From Cognataquiflexum nitidum (GTDB lineage Bacteria > Bacteroidota > Bacteroidia > Cytophagales > Cyclobacteriaceae), in NCBI RefSeq assembly GCF_022538055.1, contig NZ_JAKZAM010000038.1, positions 1-45,373 on the forward strand: a stretch of DNA of 45,373 nucleotides. The letters are read 5' to 3'. Positions 8,098-15,714 of this stretch are shown here, one piece after another (positions within the stretch are counted from its first letter, which is position 1; every line of letters starts with the position of its first letter). The notes beneath the pieces are model-generated. The model was given only the letters and a program-made list of their open reading frames with translations. It was not told the DNA's origin and did no database searches. The position numbers and the translations under genes are program-made.

Positions 8098-9312
8098 ATG
8101 AGAACAATCTGTTTTTACTTTCAGGTTCACCAGCCTCTAAGAATCAAGCCTTATCGCTTTTTTGATATCGGTGATGACCATTATTATTGGGACGATTACA
8201 GTAACAAAAGCATCATCCGGAAAGTCGCCCAAAAATGCTACCTCCCTATGAATGCCCTCTTGCTAGACCTTATCCACATGCATCAGGGCAGGTTCAAAGT
8301 GGCTTTTTCAATATCAGGCGTTTGCTTGGATCAGTTCGAAGCATTTGCACCTGACGTGCTGGAAAGTTTCAAAAAACTGGTGGCTACGGGGCATGTCGAA
8401 ATCTTGAGCGAAACAGATGCACATGCATTGTGCTCTTTGAAAAGTAAGGATGAATTCAAGAGAATGGTCGGAAGGCATACAGAGAAAATAAAGAGACATT
8501 TCAGTGGCTACACCCCAAAGGTTTTTAGAAATACAGAATTGATATATTCTGACAAAATCGGGGGAATGGTAGCAGAAATGGGATATGAAGGCATACTGAC
8601 CGAAGGTGCCAAGCATATTTTGGGATGGAAGAGCCCAAACTTTGTTTACCAAAACGCAATCGAACCTAACCTGAAGATTCTTCTCAAAAACTTCCAACTC
8701 AGCGATGACATCGCTTTCAGGTTCAGCAACAAGACCTGGGCCGATTATCCCTTGACCACTGAGAAGTTTGTCACTTGGCTCAATGCCGTCCCAAAGGAGC
8801 AGGAAGTGATCAACCTTTTTATGGACTATGAAACATTCGGTGAACACCAATGGGCAGAAACCGGGATTTTTGAATTCATGAAAGCCCTTCCAAGTGCAGT
8901 ATTCAGGTATACCGACTTCAACTTCTCTACACCATCTGAGGTGGTTAAAAACGGAACTCCGGTGGCCAAGATCAATGTACCGACTCCAATCTCTTGGGCG
9001 GATGAGGAAAGGGATTTGACGGCCTGGTTAGGAAACGACCTCCAAAATGAGGCTTTTTCCAAGCTCTATGAAATGGAAAGCAGAGTCAAAAACATCGAAG
9101 ATGAAGAAATCCAAAGGGATTGGAATTACCTTCAGACCTCCGATCATTTCTATTACATGTGTACCAAATTCTTTTCTGATGGCCATGTCCACTCCTATTT
9201 CAGTCATTATGACACACCATACGATGCATTTATCAACTACATGAATGTATTGAGCGATTTCATCCTTCGTGTCAAAATGAAAGAGAATGAATTGGCAGAA
9301 GCTGAAGAATAG
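8098..9312 (+). CDS. GH57-family alpha-glucan hydrolase or transferase
   Basis: Glycoside hydrolase family 57 acts on alpha-glucans by a retaining mechanism (alpha-amylase, 4-alpha-glucanotransferase, branching enzyme). Visible motifs are HQPLR (11-15), ETDAHAL (105-111), RNTELIY (144-150) with likely nucleophile Glu147, and MDYETFGEH (242-250) with likely acid/base Asp243. The 404-residue length is at the shorter, alpha-amylase-like end of the family. No signal peptide. Only 2 bp separate it from the glycosyltransferase gene, and a terminator follows. Family assignment is secure, specificity is not. A branching role would complete the set, as no glgB or glgC is present in the window. Confidence 0.92.
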   Translation: MRTICFYFQVHQPLRIKPYRFFDIGDDHYYWDDYSNKSIIRKVAQKCYLPMNALLLDLIHMHQGRFKVAFSISGVCLDQFEAFAPDVLESFKKLVATGHVEILSETDAHALCSLKSKDEFKRMVGRHTEKIKRHFSGYTPKVFRNTELIYSDKIGGMVAEMGYEGILTEGAKHILGWKSPNFVYQNAIEPNLKILLKNFQLSDDIAFRFSNKTWADYPLTTEKFVTWLNAVPKEQEVINLFMDYETFGEHQWAETGIFEFMKALPSAVFRYTDFNFSTPSEVVKNGTPVAKINVPTPISWADEERDLTAWLGNDLQNEAFSKLYEMESRVKNIEDEEIQRDWNYLQTSDHFYYMCTKFFSDGHVHSYFSHYDTPYDAFINYMNVLSDFILRVKMKENELAEAEE

Positions 9313-9336
9313 ACTACATTTTGAATCAATAATAAG

Positions 9337-9362
9337 AGGCTTGGTAAAACAAGCCTTTTTAA
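9337..9362 (+). terminator. terminator of the glucan operon
   Basis: AGGCTTG (9337-9343) pairs with CAAGCCT (9350-9356), followed by TTTTAATT. Confidence 0.75.
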
Positions 9363-9384
9363 TTCCTGAAAACCCCGACAAAAG

Positions 9385-9894
9385 ATGAAAAGAATAATTT
9401 TCCTATTACCCATGTTTGCTTTCCTTGGTTCCTGCATGGTCACTACAGAGAAAAAAGAAGTTTCCGAAGAAAAAGAGGAATTTATCGTCCGATACGATCG
9501 GCCTGATGCCTCCATTCTAAGGGGGGTGTATATTCCAAAAGGCGCAGAATATTTCTATACATCGGGCTTGGTCGCTCCTGTAAAGGATGAAAATGCTGTT
9601 CCGGGCACTTACGCAAGGTATGGTAATTCCTACGAGCAAAGTATCGGGATTTTGGAAAGGATAAAAGAAACCATCGGAGAAGGTGGGTTTACTCTTGAAG
9701 ACGTGGTCTTTCTACGGGTCTATCTTGCACCTGATAAGGATGGGAAAATTGATTGGGAAGCATGGTTCAAGGCATATGGGGAATATTTCAATAATCAAAC
9801 CAACCCAAACAAAGTCGCAAGATCGACAATAGCGGTTCATTCCCTCGCCAATCCTGAATTGTTGATTGAAATTGAAGCCGTTGCAGCAAAATGA
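9385..9894 (+). CDS. RidA-family (YjgF/YER057c/UK114) lipoprotein
   Basis: The body (about residues 32-169) is a RidA-like domain: it ends with VARSTIAV, whose Arg146 matches the substrate-binding Arg of imine deaminases, and IEIEAVA with Glu164. The N-terminus is unusual for this family: MKRIIFLLPMFAFLGSC is a lipoprotein signal with lipobox LGSC (Cys17), so the protein should be exported and lipid-anchored. Classical RidA is cytosolic and hydrolyses reactive enamines or imines. Whether this exported form keeps that activity is unknown. The stop overlaps the next ATG by 4 bases, so translational coupling to the following lipoprotein is likely. Confidence 0.88.
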   Translation: MKRIIFLLPMFAFLGSCMVTTEKKEVSEEKEEFIVRYDRPDASILRGVYIPKGAEYFYTSGLVAPVKDENAVPGTYARYGNSYEQSIGILERIKETIGEGGFTLEDVVFLRVYLAPDKDGKIDWEAWFKAYGEYFNNQTNPNKVARSTIAVHSLANPELLIEIEAVAAK

Positions 9895-10349
9895 AAAAAT
9901 TCAGTCCGATCTCTTTTCTTCTAATTTCCTTGTTTGTCAGTTCATGCGCCTGCGATGGAGAGACAATGGTCAAAGGTATGATGTGGGGATTTAGCAAAAT
10001 CGCCGGAGAAGGCTACCTCCCTTCAGCAGAAATCATGGCTTTGGGGGAATTTGAAAGTGTAGAAGTCAATGTATCCCAAGAGTACACGGATGGCGAAAAC
10101 CAAGGTACAATAGAACTCAGGTTATTCAACGGAAAAAGTCCCGAGATGAGAATGAGTGAAGAAAATGTGGCCAGAAAATGCGCTGAATTGTATTCTCAAG
10201 GATATTCAAAAATCGAAGATTATAAAACCATTAAGGTCTCCTTTATTCAAACCGATCCTTTCAACGCTGAAAACTACGCGATAAGCGAATATACTTTTGA
10301 AGTAAATGATTTATTAACCTCCACAAACCCTGAAGAAAATGGAATTTGA
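9891..10349 (+). CDS. unknown lipoprotein
   Basis: 152 residues with a signal sequence and lipobox VSSC (Cys19). The mature part holds a predicted beta-rich region (ESVEVNVSQEY, GTIELRLFNG) and an amphipathic middle; no known motif is recognised. It overlaps the RidA-like gene by 4 bases and the following small membrane protein gene by 11 bases, so the three are almost surely one operon and may act together at the envelope. Function unknown. Confidence 0.75.
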   Translation: MKKFSPISFLLISLFVSSCACDGETMVKGMMWGFSKIAGEGYLPSAEIMALGEFESVEVNVSQEYTDGENQGTIELRLFNGKSPEMRMSEENVARKCAELYSQGYSKIEDYKTIKVSFIQTDPFNAENYAISEYTFEVNDLLTSTNPEENGI

Positions 10350-10617
10350 CTACAATGCAGAATTTAAGCACCCAACCGTAAAAGCAAGCGATTGGTTTTT
10401 GACCATATTAATTGCCAATATTCCTGTTGTAGGATTTATCATGCTCATCGTGTGGGCTGTGGACAAAACAGGAAACCCCAACAAAGCCAATTGGGCCAAA
10501 GCCAAACTGATTTGGTATGCTATTGGTTTCGGATTGATGATCCTGTTGTTGCTGATGATTGGATTTGGAACGGTCTCAGGAGTTTTTGATGAAATCGACT
10601 GGAACGATTTCCAGTAA
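10339..10617 (+). CDS. small two-helix membrane protein
   Basis: 92 residues with two hydrophobic segments (about 20-41 and 56-80) joined by a polar loop containing NPNKANWAKA, and a charged acidic C-terminus. No recognised catalytic motif. Third gene of the RidA-like lipoprotein operon, overlapping the preceding gene by 11 bases. It is probably an inner-membrane protein; function unknown. Confidence 0.7.
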   Translation: MEFDYNAEFKHPTVKASDWFLTILIANIPVVGFIMLIVWAVDKTGNPNKANWAKAKLIWYAIGFGLMILLLLMIGFGTVSGVFDEIDWNDFQ

Positions 10618-10622
10618 ATCCA

Positions 10623-11303
10623 TCACATCAACCCGTCTCCGCTATCAGAATCATCTATTGCGCGGGAAAGAAAATCATGGAATGGCTTCATCAATTTGAA
10701 GCCTTCCACTGCTTTTTTCTTAAAGCTTCCGGTGGAAATTTCCACATCGGAAATCGGATTGGATACTATAAAACTCTTTTGCTTGAGCAATTCAATGTAG
10801 GGGTGATCCATTTCATAACCCTTTGGCATATTCTTGAGTTTGTCACCTTCCAATCCTGAAAAAGTCTTTTTGAACTTCGGTTCGTTCAAAATGGCTTCCA
10901 ATTCCTTTCCGGAATAGTCAATTTCCTGCCTTATTTTTTTCAGACTTTCGGATTCCGGCATCCATATTCCACCTGCCAAAAAGCTATTGCCCGGCTGTAC
11001 ATGAACATAGTATCCCGGGCCTGGGGATTTCTTTCCCCCTACAGAGAAATATGCAGCAAAATTGGTTTTGTATGGGTCCTTGTTTGCTGAAAAGCGGACA
11101 TCCCTGTTTTGTCTAAAAACACAGTCTTTTGCTTTGAAAGAAGATAAGGCCGGTTCCCAAGCAGAAACTTCCGCGAGCATTTTGCCCACGTCATTCAAAA
11201 ATTCCTCCTTGACAGCAAGGTACCACGTTTTGTTCTCATCCATCCATGATTTATGGTTGCTTTGAGAAAGTGCTTCGAGAAATTTCAAGTATTGATTGGC
11301 CAT
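10623..11303 (-). CDS. DUF2461 family protein
   Basis: Start chosen at 11303, giving MANQYLKFLEALSQSNHKSW, because the longer frame to 11351 adds an unlikely hydrophobic Tyr/Cys-rich leader. About 226 residues. Family signatures of DUF2461 (TIGR02453) are visible: FLEALSQSNHKSWMDENK near the start, CVFRQNRDVRFSANKDPYK and GGIWMPESESLKKIRQEI in the middle. The family is widespread, cytoplasmic and of unknown biochemical role. The gene converges with the small membrane protein gene, only 5 bp apart. Confidence 0.85.
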   Translation of the reverse strand: MANQYLKFLEALSQSNHKSWMDENKTWYLAVKEEFLNDVGKMLAEVSAWEPALSSFKAKDCVFRQNRDVRFSANKDPYKTNFAAYFSVGGKKSPGPGYYVHVQPGNSFLAGGIWMPESESLKKIRQEIDYSGKELEAILNEPKFKKTFSGLEGDKLKNMPKGYEMDHPYIELLKQKSFIVSNPISDVEISTGSFKKKAVEGFKLMKPFHDFLSRAIDDSDSGDGLM

Positions 11304-11499
11304 GGTCAAATATAAATAACAACAAGAAAACAAGTCATAAGTTTTTTTCAAATGATGATTCTATATCGTTTTGAAAAGTGGTTGGGTATTGAAAAACTTC
11401 CAAAACAGGATCAAAACCAAAAAAAATTCAAAGATCCAATCAGAACTTTGGAAAAGGTCATCGGGTCGTCCATAACAAAAAAAATGACTTTGGATCATG

Positions 11500-11531
11500 A
11501 AAAAAGCCTGACTTTACGATCAGGCTTTTTT
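11500..11531 (-). terminator. terminator after the mhqD-like gene
   Basis: A perfect 12-bp stem (11500-11511 with 11520-11531) with loop of 8, A-run on one side and T-run on the other, so it can act in both directions. It lies 14 bp downstream of the hydrolase stop codon on the minus strand. Confidence 0.85.
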
Positions 11532-11544
11532 CTATTTATTTCAA

Positions 11545-12165
11545 TTATTTCAACATATTCCTATTGATCCATTCGATCTCCTCTTGGCGGATCGTATGCT
11601 GCGTATCAGGAAAAATCAAGGTTTTCACTTCCGCACCTAGATTTTTTATCAATTCTGCTGAAGCCTCAATCCTGCTTAATGGAACATGCATGTCCTTGTG
11701 ACTTGATCCGATAAAAACAGGAGTTCCGAGAAAATCACCTTTGTACTTGGTGGGATTTAATTTTTCTCCAATCAACCCTCCGGTAAATGCCATCACTCCT
11801 CCGTACTTTTTGGCGTTTTGAGAGGTATATTCCAATGAAAGACAAGCCCCCTGAGAAAATCCGATAAAATAGATTTGATCCGATTGGAATCCTTTGTCTA
11901 AGAGATTTTGAACAACCTTATTGATTATCTCAACAGAATTTGAAAAGGCAGGTTCATTATTGGCATCCGGTGCCATAAAGCTGTAAGGATACCAAGAACC
12001 ACCCTGAGCTTGCGGTGCCAATAGTGCAAATTCATCCAAGTTCAGGTATTGACTTAAACTCAATATGCTTGCGGAAGTCGCGCCTCTGCCATGAATCATG
12101 ATCGCAACTTTGGTTGCTTCTTCGATCGATTTTCCGGAATGTATCAACTCAGGCATATTTTTCAA
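11545..12165 (-). CDS. phospholipase/carboxylesterase-like alpha/beta hydrolase, MhqD-like
   Basis: Serine hydrolase of 206 residues. Catalytic triad candidates are Ser104 in GFSQGA, Asp158 in HKDMHVP and His190 in DTQH; the oxyanion region is MIHGRGA (23-29). No signal peptide. Its start lies inside the 3' end of the preceding dioxygenase gene (17-base overlap), a clear sign of coupled translation. In Bacillus the same pair, MhqO (dioxygenase) and MhqD (hydrolase), deals with hydroquinones and quinones under a MarR-type repressor. The pairing and the nearby MarR gene here suggest the same role by analogy. ATG at 12156 is an alternative start. Confidence 0.85.
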   Translation of the reverse strand: MKNMPELIHSGKSIEEATKVAIMIHGRGATSASILSLSQYLNLDEFALLAPQAQGGSWYPYSFMAPDANNEPAFSNSVEIINKVVQNLLDKGFQSDQIYFIGFSQGACLSLEYTSQNAKKYGGVMAFTGGLIGEKLNPTKYKGDFLGTPVFIGSSHKDMHVPLSRIEASAELIKNLGAEVKTLIFPDTQHTIRQEEIEWINRNMLK

Positions 12166-13099
12166 TATTTAGTTCAACTTTGGCTAGCCGTGCTTCTAAC
12201 TTTGCCCTTTGAGGCTCAATCCATTGAGGGAGTTTTAACAATTCTCCCAAATGTGCTTCATCTTCATCGATGGCAAATCCCGGTTCATCGGTTGCGATTT
12301 CGAACAACACTCCGCCAGGTTCGCGGAAATAGATGGAATTGAAATAATTCCGATCCTTTACTTCTGTGACATGATAGCCATTACTTAGCAATATTTGTTG
12401 TATCTCCTGTTGGCTTGCAACATTGGCAGTCCTAAAAGCGATGTGGTGGACAGTTCCGGCGCTTTGCATCCCCTGTCTCCCATTTGGATCAATGACGATG
12501 TCCACAATATCACCCGGTTCACCTTTGGTTCCATATCGAAACCTACCATTCTCCTCCTCGATAAACCTGTAATCCATGAATTGGGTGAGCAAGTTTGCTG
12601 TCAATTCTTTTGCTTTGAGGTTCAATGTAGCTCCGTAAAATCCCTTAATCGAAAATTCCAATGGGATAGAACCGTAAGACCAACCCTTTCGGCTGTCTTT
12701 GTCAGTAGCAATGAGCTCGATACCCATGCCGTCATGGTCTTCAAATCGGATCCATTTTTCACCAAATCTTGACAAAGGAGTAGATATGGGAATATTGAAT
12801 TTGGTCAGCCTTTCCATCCAAAAACCCAAAGAATCCATAGGAATTGAAAAGGCGGTATAGGTCAATTCACCAGTCCCTTTTGTTCCTTTTCTTGCTCCCT
12901 CAAACGGGAATGTGGTGAATACCGTCCCGGGGGCGCCCGATTCATCTCCAAAATAGAAATGATAGACATCAGGCGCATCAAAATTGATGGTCTTCTTCAC
13001 CAGCCTCAAACCCAAAATACCTGTATAGAAATCCAGGTTTTTTTGTGGATTACCTGCAATTGCGGTGATATGGTGTATTCCGGTGATTAAAGGAGACAT
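12149..13099 (-). CDS. ring-cleaving dioxygenase, MhqO-like (VOC/glyoxalase fold)
   Basis: 316 residues with two vicinal-oxygen-chelate modules. Metal ligand candidates are the His pair in GIHHITAIAG (7-16), the His pair in GTVHHIAFRT in the second half, and the Glu of GGVLFEIATDEPGF. Length and layout match the MhqO/MhqA group of putative hydroquinone dioxygenases. Cytosolic. It overlaps the downstream hydrolase gene by 17 bases. A 246-bp spacer with repeat sequence separates it from yceI upstream, so it may have its own promoter or depend on read-through. Glyoxalase or other VOC activity is the alternative, but two full modules and the hydrolase partner favour this call. Confidence 0.85.
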   Translation of the reverse strand: MSPLITGIHHITAIAGNPQKNLDFYTGILGLRLVKKTINFDAPDVYHFYFGDESGAPGTVFTTFPFEGARKGTKGTGELTYTAFSIPMDSLGFWMERLTKFNIPISTPLSRFGEKWIRFEDHDGMGIELIATDKDSRKGWSYGSIPLEFSIKGFYGATLNLKAKELTANLLTQFMDYRFIEEENGRFRYGTKGEPGDIVDIVIDPNGRQGMQSAGTVHHIAFRTANVASQQEIQQILLSNGYHVTEVKDRNYFNSIYFREPGGVLFEIATDEPGFAIDEDEAHLGELLKLPQWIEPQRAKLEARLAKVELNIEKYA

Positions 13100-13135
13100 A
13101 GTGTTTGGGGTTTTTGGTTGAATTATTTGGTTATT

Positions 13136-13336
13136 TGGTTAATGGTTATTAGGAATCATGGATATACGCTTCTTTGCCAGTAACCTTATATTCTGCTTCA
13201 GTGGGGACAGAAGACCGAAGTAGGAAGACCGATGTACCCGGCATTTCAGTCCGAAGACAGGAATTTAAATGGATATCCATTTTACTGGCATAATTGCGTA
13301 AATACATTTTAGGAATAACTCAATAACCATTAACCA
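13136..13336. repeat. 201-bp unit bounded by 15-bp inverted repeats
   Basis: TGGTTAATGGTTATT (13136-13150) is the exact reverse complement of 13322-13336. The bounded unit fills most of the spacer between the MhqO-like gene and yceI, contains no gene, holds one copy of a dispersed repeat (13154-13262) and a perfect 16-bp palindrome AAATGGATATCCATTT (13267-13282). Its size and termini are like a MITE or a palindromic intergenic element. No target-site duplication is evident. Confidence 0.6.
13154..13262 (+). repeat. dispersed intergenic repeat, copy A
   Basis: About 105 bp shared with 36952-37053 in opposite orientation. Common blocks include TTCTTTGCCAG, GAAGACCGAAGT and GGAAGACCGATGTACC with scattered differences and small gaps. 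Both copies sit in spacers upstream of or between minus-strand genes. Confidence 0.75.
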
Positions 13337-13345
13337 TTTTCAAAA

Positions 13346-13873
13346 TTACTGTTTTACAATCTGAATGTTGGCCAAAATTCTGACTTGGTCACTGACGACA
13401 ATGCTACCTGCTTCTGTCACGGCATTCCAAGTCAATCCGAATTCCTTTCTGCTGATTTTTCCTTCCAACTCAAAACCTGCTTTCGTTTGTCCATATGGAT
13501 CCTGCACTACACCGCCAAAGTCCGCGGTCAATTCTACTGTCTTGGTAATGTCTTTGATCGTCAACTCACCAATAAGTGAATTTCCTTCCAAAATACCTGA
13601 GAAAGTCATTTTTGGATATTTCTCAGCATCAAAAAAATCAGCTGATTTCAGGTGGTTGTCTCTGTCAGATTGGTTGGTGTCAATACTTGCGATGTGGGCT
13701 GCAAAAGAAATCTCTGCTCCCTGAAAATCATCTGACGAACTTTCTGCTCCCCCTTCAAATGAGTTGAAATTACCTGTCACAGTAGAAATCACTAGGTGTT
13801 TCACTTTGAATGATACTTCTGAATGTGTTGGGTCAATAGCCCATTTGGTTGTTTTTTCTGTTGCGGTACTCAT
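13346..13873 (-). CDS. YceI family protein
   Basis: 175-residue lipocalin-like beta-barrel of the YceI family, known to bind isoprenoid-type lipids. Characteristic segments are WAIDPTHSEVSFKVKHLVIS near the start, the SDRDNHLKSADFFDAEKYP block in the middle, and GLTWNAVTEAGSIVVSDQV near the end. Unlike E. coli YceI there is no signal peptide, so it should be cytoplasmic. It sits between a MarR regulator and the mhqO-mhqD-like pair on the same strand and has, about 100 bp upstream, the same 17-bp element that precedes marR, so it is probably in the same regulon. A link to quinone or isoprenoid handling is inference. Confidence 0.92.
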   Translation of the reverse strand: MSTATEKTTKWAIDPTHSEVSFKVKHLVISTVTGNFNSFEGGAESSSDDFQGAEISFAAHIASIDTNQSDRDNHLKSADFFDAEKYPKMTFSGILEGNSLIGELTIKDITKTVELTADFGGVVQDPYGQTKAGFELEGKISRKEFGLTWNAVTEAGSIVVSDQVRILANIQIVKQ

Positions 13874-13969
13874 TGTTTTATTGGTTTAATTTATTTGTTG
13901 ATAAAGATTTGTTTCAGCTGACCCCTTATTTCAACCCAAAGTCAAAATAAAAGTTATTATAAAGAGTTG

Positions 13970-13990
13970 ATACATTAAATGTATAGACAT
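13970..13990. promoter_or_regulatory. shared element upstream of yceI (candidate MarR operator)
   Basis: ATACATT-A-AATGTAT (13970-13984) is a perfect inverted repeat with one central base. The block ATTAAATGTATAGACAT (13974-13990) matches the site before marR at 16 of 17 bases. It could be a MarR operator, or in part a shared promoter, because its complement contains TACATTTA, close to TAnnTTTG. Confidence 0.6.
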
Positions 13991-14012
13991 TTTTATAGGT
14001 AATTTTTTTTCC

Positions 14013-14462
14013 CTAGCCTCGGAGCTTATCAAGCAGAAAATTCAATTGACTGACTTCCTCATTGTCTAATTTTATCAGGCGAATATTTTGATTCAGAATC
14101 TCCGTTTGAAGTTGGTTGAGCAATTGAAGACCCTTTTCAGTAATCATGATATCAACCTGCCTTCTGTCTACGGGACATTCTTCCCTAAGTACTAGCCCCT
14201 TTTGCTTCAACTTTTCCACCAGACGGGATGCATTTGACATTTTATTCAGCATTCTATCTTGTATCGAAGAAACTGTAATGGGGTTTCCATTTTGACCTCT
14301 TAGAATTCTCAGCACATTGTATTGCTCAGGAGAAAGGCCAAAAGGCTTAAAGAGACTGTTCTGCTTTGTGACAATATAACTTTGCGTAAAAAGAATATTG
14401 ACTACGGCTTTGTTGTAGTCATCTTTAAATTCCTTCTGCTGTATTTCGTCTTCCAATCTCAT
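14013..14462 (-). CDS. MarR family transcriptional regulator
   Basis: Start set at 14462 (MRLEDEIQQKEF) rather than 14498, because the longer frame would run across the operator-like palindrome. About 149 residues: an N-terminal helical dimer part, a winged helix with LSPEQYNVLRILRGQ and the recognition region MLNKMSNASRLVEKLKQKGL, the wing motif CPVDRRQVDIMITEKG, and a C-terminal dimer helix. No cysteine-based sensor is obvious beyond the Cys of the wing region. Twenty bases before the ATG lies ATGTATATACAT, a perfect palindrome that fits autoregulation. Its neighbours suggest control of quinone or electrophile stress genes, as for MhqR in Bacillus; this is inference. Confidence 0.92.
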   Translation of the reverse strand: MRLEDEIQQKEFKDDYNKAVVNILFTQSYIVTKQNSLFKPFGLSPEQYNVLRILRGQNGNPITVSSIQDRMLNKMSNASRLVEKLKQKGLVLREECPVDRRQVDIMITEKGLQLLNQLQTEILNQNIRLIKLDNEEVSQLNFLLDKLRG

Positions 14463-14787
14463 ATTTATAAAATGTTTTTGTATTAAATGTATATACATGC
14501 AAATGCTTGAAAAAGTTTCAAATGAATTTCATTTTTTAAAATTTGTTTGAAATAATCTAAAAAAAATTGTGAGCATTCGCATAAATGCAGGTAACAGCAT
14601 TAACCATGAGCATATGGAGTTCAGTTTTAAAATAGAAAATTTCGAAACTCGTAGGGTACGTACAATAATGTGAATACAAATAAAAATGTACGTAATGATG
14701 CCAGAAGATCCGACTTCGACACGCAATCGGGATCCGTCCCGAAGAGGATTATGGGATTGCCGTCAGAGAAATAAATAACCCTAAAAA
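14463..14787. other. spacer between marR and the hydrolase gene
   Basis: No gene is supported here. The right part holds TACGTACA (14657-14664) and its exact complement TGTACGTA (14687-14694), 22 bases apart. Around 14728-14745 a GC-rich stretch with CGGGATCCGTCCCG looks like part of an intergenic palindromic repeat. The left end carries the operator-like element. Confidence 0.5.
14482..14498. promoter_or_regulatory. shared element upstream of marR (candidate operator)
   Basis: ATTAAATGTATATACAT differs at one of 17 bases from the element upstream of yceI and includes the perfect palindrome ATGTATATACAT (14487-14498). It lies 20 bases before the marR start, a usual place for autorepression. 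Confidence 0.65.
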
Positions 14788-15588
14788 TTAAAACTGCCTT
14801 ATCCAATCCCCAATGAGCCTATTAATTTCATCGGGTTTTTCGATGCAGCTGCTATGACCCGCTCCCGGCACCATATGCAATACCGCATTTGGGATAGACA
14901 TTTGGATAAACTTTGCTTTTTCTGGCTTGGTGGCCACATCCTCGTCTCCCACTACAATCATGGTGGGACATTTTATGTTTCGGATTTCTTCCTCTATTCC
15001 TTTCCTATGGATAACAGCCTCCACAGATTTGGTGATGGACTTTTTGTTGGATTGTAATTCTTTCATCCACTTTTTATAGGAATCTGCATTTTTTGGATTT
15101 TCAAGCCAGCTTTGTGCAAACATGATCTTCATCACAGACCCCGCAACTGTTGGGATGATCCCAAACCATTTGACTATTCCATTCAAAAATTTATACTTTG
15201 GGAGGTTTTCTACTGGTTCAGGACTTGCCGAAGTCTCCAGCAAAGCCAGGCTTTTTACTTTTTCAGGAAATCTAGCTGCAAGTCGCATCCCAACAAATCC
15301 ACCCATAGAAAGCCCGACAAAATGAACAGGCTTGCCTACAAGTATGTCTATCAGCTCCACCGCATCTAAAGTCAATAAATCCATGTCAATGGGCCCATCA
15401 GTCACTTCAGATTGACCCTGTCCCCGATGGTCATAGGCGATAACGGTATAATTCTGTTTTAAAAAATCAACCTGACTCTGAAACATCTTATGGCTCCAAA
15501 GTAATCCATGTGAAAAGACGACAACTTCTTTTCCTTCTCCCTCTTTGATATAAAAAAGCTTTGTCGTGTTGAGCTGAATGTGTGGCAT
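14788..15588 (-). CDS. alpha/beta hydrolase
   Basis: 266 residues with the alpha/beta-hydrolase fold: oxyanion segment FSHGLL (25-30), DHRGQGQS (53-60), nucleophile Ser94 in GLSMGG, likely acid Asp217 in VGDEDVATKP and His245 in GAGHSS. No signal peptide. Fold resembles the 3-oxoadipate enol-lactonase and haloperoxidase-like group, but the substrate cannot be told. It lies upstream of marR on the same strand with a 325-bp gap that contains an inverted repeat with TACGTACA arms, so it is probably a separate unit. Confidence 0.88.
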   Translation of the reverse strand: MPHIQLNTTKLFYIKEGEGKEVVVFSHGLLWSHKMFQSQVDFLKQNYTVIAYDHRGQGQSEVTDGPIDMDLLTLDAVELIDILVGKPVHFVGLSMGGFVGMRLAARFPEKVKSLALLETSASPEPVENLPKYKFLNGIVKWFGIIPTVAGSVMKIMFAQSWLENPKNADSYKKWMKELQSNKKSITKSVEAVIHRKGIEEEIRNIKCPTMIVVGDEDVATKPEKAKFIQMSIPNAVLHMVPGAGHSSCIEKPDEINRLIGDWIRQF

Positions 15589-15714
15589 AATGTTGTTTTA
15601 CGAAGTATAGCGGACCTAATACCAAGTATTGGAAAATATGTTTGAATTTACTTTCTGATTCCAGATCCTACTTCTGTATAAACCAAAGTCAACCTGAGTT
15701 GTTAAAATTGGCAT

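Noticed and set aside
11352..11567. 71-codon plus-strand frame
   Set aside because: Its 3' third is the perfect terminator hairpin at 11500-11531 and it ends inside the opposite hydrolase gene; no domain.
14529..14726. 65-codon minus-strand frame
   Set aside because: Covers the spacer with the inverted repeat; no domain and unlikely composition.
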